A stretch of DNA of 64,000 nucleotides from Haemaphysalis longicornis (Eukaryota; Arthropoda; Arachnida; Ixodida; Ixodidae): NCBI GenBank assembly GCA_013339765.2, contig CM023457.1, positions 80,410,192-80,474,191 on the forward strand, read 5' to 3'. The number at the start of each line of letters is the position of its first letter. Positions within the stretch are counted from its first letter, which is position 1. The notes beneath the pieces are model-generated. The model saw nothing but the letters and a program-made list of their open reading frames with translations. It did not search any database and was not told the origin of the DNA. Below are positions 51,613-57,600 of the stretch, one piece after another. A program made the position numbers and the translations under genes.

Positions 51613-54600
51613 AGATGGAAGGGAGGACGGGGCAAGCAGCAGACGTAAGAAGAGTGTGCTGGGCAGGACGCCGTGAGCCAGGTCTGCACATTCCTTCCCC
51701 CCTCCCCCTCTCCCACAATCTGTCGGCCCATCTTCAGCCAACACCACGAAGAGCACGGTCGCGCCAACGTTCGCAGACGCTACGAGTGACGCCAACCACA
51801 GGAAGTGGAGACCGGCCGAACGGAGCGAGACCACTTCCTGCTTGTGCTTGCCAGCTGAATTTAGCGCTACTGCCCCGCGTACACAGGCCGTGTAGGATGT
51901 TTTGGCGATGGCCGAGCGACAGCCGATCAACAGAACTGGCTGCATAACGACTGCTGCAGCCGCACGACAAACAACAGAATGGTGTGCGCCTCTCTGATCA
52001 TACCTGACGCTAAAAACCTGGCAAACTTTGTACTTTATTTTATATTATTAAAAAAAAAGAACCTCAACTGTGAAAAGCAAGGTGTTGTACTGTCCGTGCA
52101 ATTTTCCCCTTCAAGCAGATGGCATATCCTCCTTAACAGGCGCCAAACCTTGTACTACAACCTAAATCTACAGGAAGGCCACAGCAGTAACTTAGCAAGT
52201 GACACGATTAAAGAGCTGTGCCTCGATTGCAAGATTTTACGACGAGCTCCGTGAGAGCCTCAGCTGGTGAAAAAGTACTTTGGCTCTACGTTACAGAGGG
52301 CCTCGTTACCCAGGTATGGCTACAACACACAGAACTTCGCCTTTTGCTCGAAACCAGCGCAAACTGCAAGTCCCCCTCCCCCCCCCTTCCTAGAAAAAGT
52401 GAAACAAATCGCAAAACTCTGTTGCAACAACTAGCCCCACTTTCGGGCAAAACTTGATCCTTGCCAGCACAACAGGCTTCCCACTGAAGAATTCCCAACA
52501 TAAAGGCCCTTTAATAGGAAGCGTAGCCCGGTACGAGAGACAACCGCTGACGCAAACTACGGACGCAGGCTTCGCAGCGAGGCAATAAAAGTTTTTTTAC
52601 TCCGCAGATACGCAGTCTCGACAAAAGAGATCTCCCCCTCCCCCCAGCAAGAAACAATGGCAGGATAGTCTACTTCCGATCTGCGAGCAGCTGTTTTCAA
52701 CTGAAAGCAGCACCATTCTAATAGCTCCACGGAACACACTTTCGCAGTCAAGACCAATTATTGGCTACTTCCACACAAAAAAAAATTTCTGCTTCCCTGT
52801 CTTCAAATTAGGTAGGTCAAAAACAACATGAAAGTTCACCAAGAAAGAGGCATTAAGAAGAAGCATCTTCAACACTTCTCCGAGATGCGAAAACATCAAG
52901 AACCATAAGGGGGACAATGCAGCAGTGGAAGCAAGCAGATTGTGCAACTTTGAAACAATGAAACACGTGACAGGGCGACGCCATTTTTGTGATGACCACC
53001 TGAATGTCAAATAACCAAAAAATGTCCATGTATTGCTCCTTCCGTTGCGAATGTCGACGAAAGACGATAGTTGACTGGAGCCCCTGAAATTAAATGCCTC
53101 CCTTCTCTTTCCCGCTCACCTCTCGTGCTGTTCCTCTCCCGTCTTCTTCTCCTCCCAAGATAACACGCTAGAGGTTTGCTCAGTCAATTTAAATTTACCA
53201 AACTACCGGCTTCCACTTCTCCAGGTTGGGTGCCTCATTGCCAGCACTGCCGGGCAGCGGAGACGCACATGATTCGAGGCACCCTACTTCAACGTTTATA
53301 GAGAACCACATTGCCCTGCTCGACGTGCATTCCAAGTGGAATGGGGAACCTATCTAGTGGAATCTTTTGTTACTGTGGCCGTTTGATTTCTTAATTCCGC
53401 CAGAAGCTATAGTGTGCAGGCGACAGCAGGCGACGATTTCTTGCAGTTGAGGTAGTATTCATTTGATATCACAGAAAACAAGCATGCATGAATTTGCACA
53501 TTCAGTTACTTTGGCGTGGGGGCTGAATCGAGTCACATACTGACAGCCAAAATTTTAGGTAGCCCAAAAAGACTACTGTCTTAAAATAGGGACATTGCCT
53601 CAGCGACTATGTTCATACCAATACGTCCATTGCTGGAGCGCCGGTTAATGATCCCCAATCTTGGTGTGTTTCCAATAAATGAAACATCACTTTCTCCATT
53701 TGGGCCCACAATGTCAGCCAGGTACATGCCCTACGTTCCTCTCACGGAAATTTAGAGAAATTGTGCCATTTTCAAGGTTAGCAATAATATATTAATAACA
53801 TAGTGCAACAGGGTATTAGGGTAACGAGTGGATCCCTAGAGAAGCAAGCGTGGCAGGGGCGGCGAAAGTTAGATGGGGAGATGAGATCAAGAAGTTTGCT
53901 GACATAAATTTCGCAGTTGCAGGGACCAAGGTAATTGGAGTTAATGGAGAGGCCTTTGCCCGTCATTGGGCGTAGATAGGCTGGTGGTGGTTTATGATGA
54001 ATTAATTATTAACAAAATAAAACTGCAGACTGTGGCTAACTGCAGCACAAGGAAAGGGAGTCCATTCCCTACCCAGCAGAGAAAACTCAAATCTTGATTT
54101 GTCAGTTCCAGTCTACTCGCCCCTCGTCAATAATCAATCAAAAGTAACATAGATCTCGCACCAATTTTGGCTGTACGACTGACCCTCACAATTCACTGTA
54201 CTCGTACTTTCCCCCCGACAAAGGATGGCAACAAACTCTTTTACCCAGCCCCTAGACAAACCTCCTCAAAATATTTTTAGCAATTTATGTATGGCCACTT
54301 GTTACACTAGCTGAACTGAGGAAAAACTGTTTTTCCTGAGCATATTCACTGCCCTATGTAGATTGCACACACTCAATGTTTTAATTTTTCTTATTGCATT
54401 GTCTACTGACGTGTACGCATTGTAGTGCAATGAAATTATTTCAGTTAATGCATTGTCAGCATCATGATCGATCATTCCCAAGAGGCCACAGCGGGCTTTT
54501 GTTGCGTCTTTTGAAGCACCTTTACCCGCCTTTGTTTAGAGACTGGAAATGTAGAAGCGACCAGATTTTTTAAAAAGCCTCCAATTAACGCTGGCCACCC

Positions 54601-57600
54601 ACTTGAACTTTTTAAAAACAGCTGCAAAAGAAAAAAGAATTACAGGGTGTCTACCAAGTTGACATTTTGAATTTTCCTGAGTTGTCCAGGTTTTCCCTGA
54701 GTCTTTTGATAAATTCCCTGAGCGACACAGAACTCTGTTTTAAGTCAACACGGAATGACACCACTTAACAAGTTGCGTTGTACCCGCTAAAGGCAGCTTA
54801 CAAAATAAAATATAAATAATAAGTGTGAAGTGCAACCAGTACGTTTATCTCAATCAAAGAAACTAACAGAGTGGTAGGAATTCCCGTGATGAACTATTAA
54901 AAAAAAAAAAAAAAAAAGTAAACCGTACTGCATGTTCTCAGCTCACACTCCATGCCTCAGTGTGTATTTCACTCTTCAAAGAGTTTTTTTGGTTTGGATT
55001 TGGACACCTGCATCTTAAACACCATCACATTAGTTGCCCTTAAACACCGCCATACTTCTAGCATCACAGCACTGCGCAGGATAAGCGTGAAGAGTATTTG
55101 GGATTCACCTTAAATCAGAAACACCTCCACTACACCCCACTATTGTTACCAGCGTAAAGTTCTTTTGGCCCGCAGCAATATAGTGCTGGCTTGCGTTAAA
55201 GGTAACTTCTTAAAACAGGTAAAAGTCTATATTTTTGATACTTAAAGTATTTTGAACACAGCTGCAATCTTTTAAGTTTGAAATTAAGAGAAATGTGTTT
55301 TTTATATTACGCCAGATTCACACTCAAAGATTCACAATGTGCTTCAACTAAGTATAAACCCCAGTAGATTGTCAGGTGTTCCAGCATGGATTAAGCTATA
55401 CTGCCCCTGCCCCTCAGACCTCCTTACGCTGCCCACAACAAGCTATCCGGCGGCAACATTTTCTTCCCTTTTTGCCGTTTCAGGAGTCTGGGAAACATGC
55501 CAGAACACACGGGGAGCGTACAGGGCGTCGGAATGGGAGGGGGGGGGAGTGACTCGCAAGCTGCATGAAGCTAGTTCTCACTGACATGCTTCAGATGGCG
55601 CCATCAGCAACGGCCCCAGAGGCTGTCCACTTTTGACTTGCTGTTACTTGAGCCAGCATTTCCGTGAATTTCGTTTTCATAAAGTACAGCAATTCCCTGA
55701 CGAAAGACAAATTCCATGAGTTTTCCCTGATTTTTCCAGACTGCTTCAAAATCCCTGGAATTCCTTTTTCCCTGTTTGCCAGTTGGTAGACCCCTGTTAC
55801 AGCTAGCTGAACAGCCATTTTCAAAGAAGTCCACGCAAAATTCAATGCGCATCGATGCAATATAGTCCATAAATGCTTTCATTTTCATTTAATGTGAACT
55901 GGCATTTAGTTCACCGTTAACCTTTCTTTCAGGAGCAAAATATAAAATAAATAAATGATATTCTTAAATTGCTTTCTTCTGTGCCTGCGCTGTTAAAAAA
56001 ACAAGACTTTGCCAGGAAATAATATTAGCAATTTTTACGCTTTCCAACTCGACATTACACAAAATCTACTATATATTAACATTCGTGTACACGCATGTGT
56101 TCTATCTTGTGTTTTTTTTTTTATCCCCACAGACACGGCTTCCTGCATTAAACATTTTTTTTTACTCTTCTTAGCAGATGAATAAACAGAGTCAAAGTTA
56201 ATCTGGTCTTTCTGATACCGCAACAATATGCGAGATTTCTTTTCATGCTAACACTTCCATGTCTCTTTCTTTTTCAAGTTCAGCTGCTCTAATAACTCCT
56301 CCGCCACTTATTAACACAATCCGTAACACAAATTTTGTCAACCCACACAACAGGGCAGCTGTAAGCGAAATTTATTTATTTTTTATTTAAGAACCCGAAG
56401 GTCCTGCATTACAAGGGGATTATTACACACTAATACAGTGACAGAATCGCAAAACATAGTATATAGAAAGTTGAATATTGCACTGAAAACGCACAGTACA
56501 CGCTAAACAAACTATAACAGCATAACAAGCATTGATTCGTACAGGCAAAACATATTTTACACATACGAGATGCAGATCACCTTCAAGCCACCATCAGGAG
56601 ACGATTATTAAAAGTTGTAATTAATGAACGTACTGCTGCCTCTGCAAGCCCGTGGTCAGTGAAAAGACCCAACCCACAAGTTGATACACCGTCCTGGGCT
56701 TCATATGCTGCACACACATGAAATGAGTGCCCAAACTCTAATGAGGTTTCCTTTGTGGTCCGATGTGATTATTAAATAGCAGGCAAGTACACTACTACCA
56801 CTCGAGCTTAAATATTTTCCATAGTAGAAGCTGCTCGACTGTTCGAAACAACACTGCAGCCATAAATGTGCGTTCACAGAGCACCTTTATCAGCAGAGCG
56901 CTTATATAAAAAACAAACATGGTTTGCTCGTCTTCAACAACAAACTTCACCCGTCACCTGAAAATACACTTTAGAATTATTGCAAACACGATGTTTGCCA
57001 AACTGGCTATCGCTGAACCGATGCGTTCATTCCGCACATGATAAGCTCATACAGCCAAGCCCCGTGATAACAAAGTAGTACCGGGACAGTAATTTAGTTC
57101 GTTATATCCAATATTCATTCAAAATCAGCTCAAAACAATAGTCAATCTGGCCCCCACAAAAATCTTCGATACAAAACCGCATTATTTTAAGAATAGAACC
57201 TGCTAGAAAAAAGGTAACCCTTACTTTCTCCTTGTGCATTTTCATAACCATAACATGAAACGGGAATAACAACAGAACAAAGTTAATTCTTCTTAAGAAT
57301 TCTTCTTATTTATTTGACGAAGGCTTTAATCTTCGTCTGGAGGCTCTTCACAACACTGAGCAGGACAAAGTTTTCAACGATGTCCACGTATAAAAGGGCC
57401 TTTTTCTGCTTCAGCAGTTTCGGACACCGGGAGTTTCTCTAAGTAGCTTCTCAGCCAACTGGTCAGACATTTCTTCGTTAAATGCAACATTGTGCGAGGC
57501 TCTCATGGCTTCACTTTCGTTATGGAAGTATAAATGTCACTGAAATCAAGCGTGACCAACCAAATTTCGAATTTAGTAAGCTATTACCCATAATTCGTCA

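Noticed and set aside
51379..51945. 188-codon minus-strand ORF over the GAAA repeat
   Set aside because: The Phe/Ser-Leu run is repeat-encoded and the rest has no recognisable domain or splice links to the gene.
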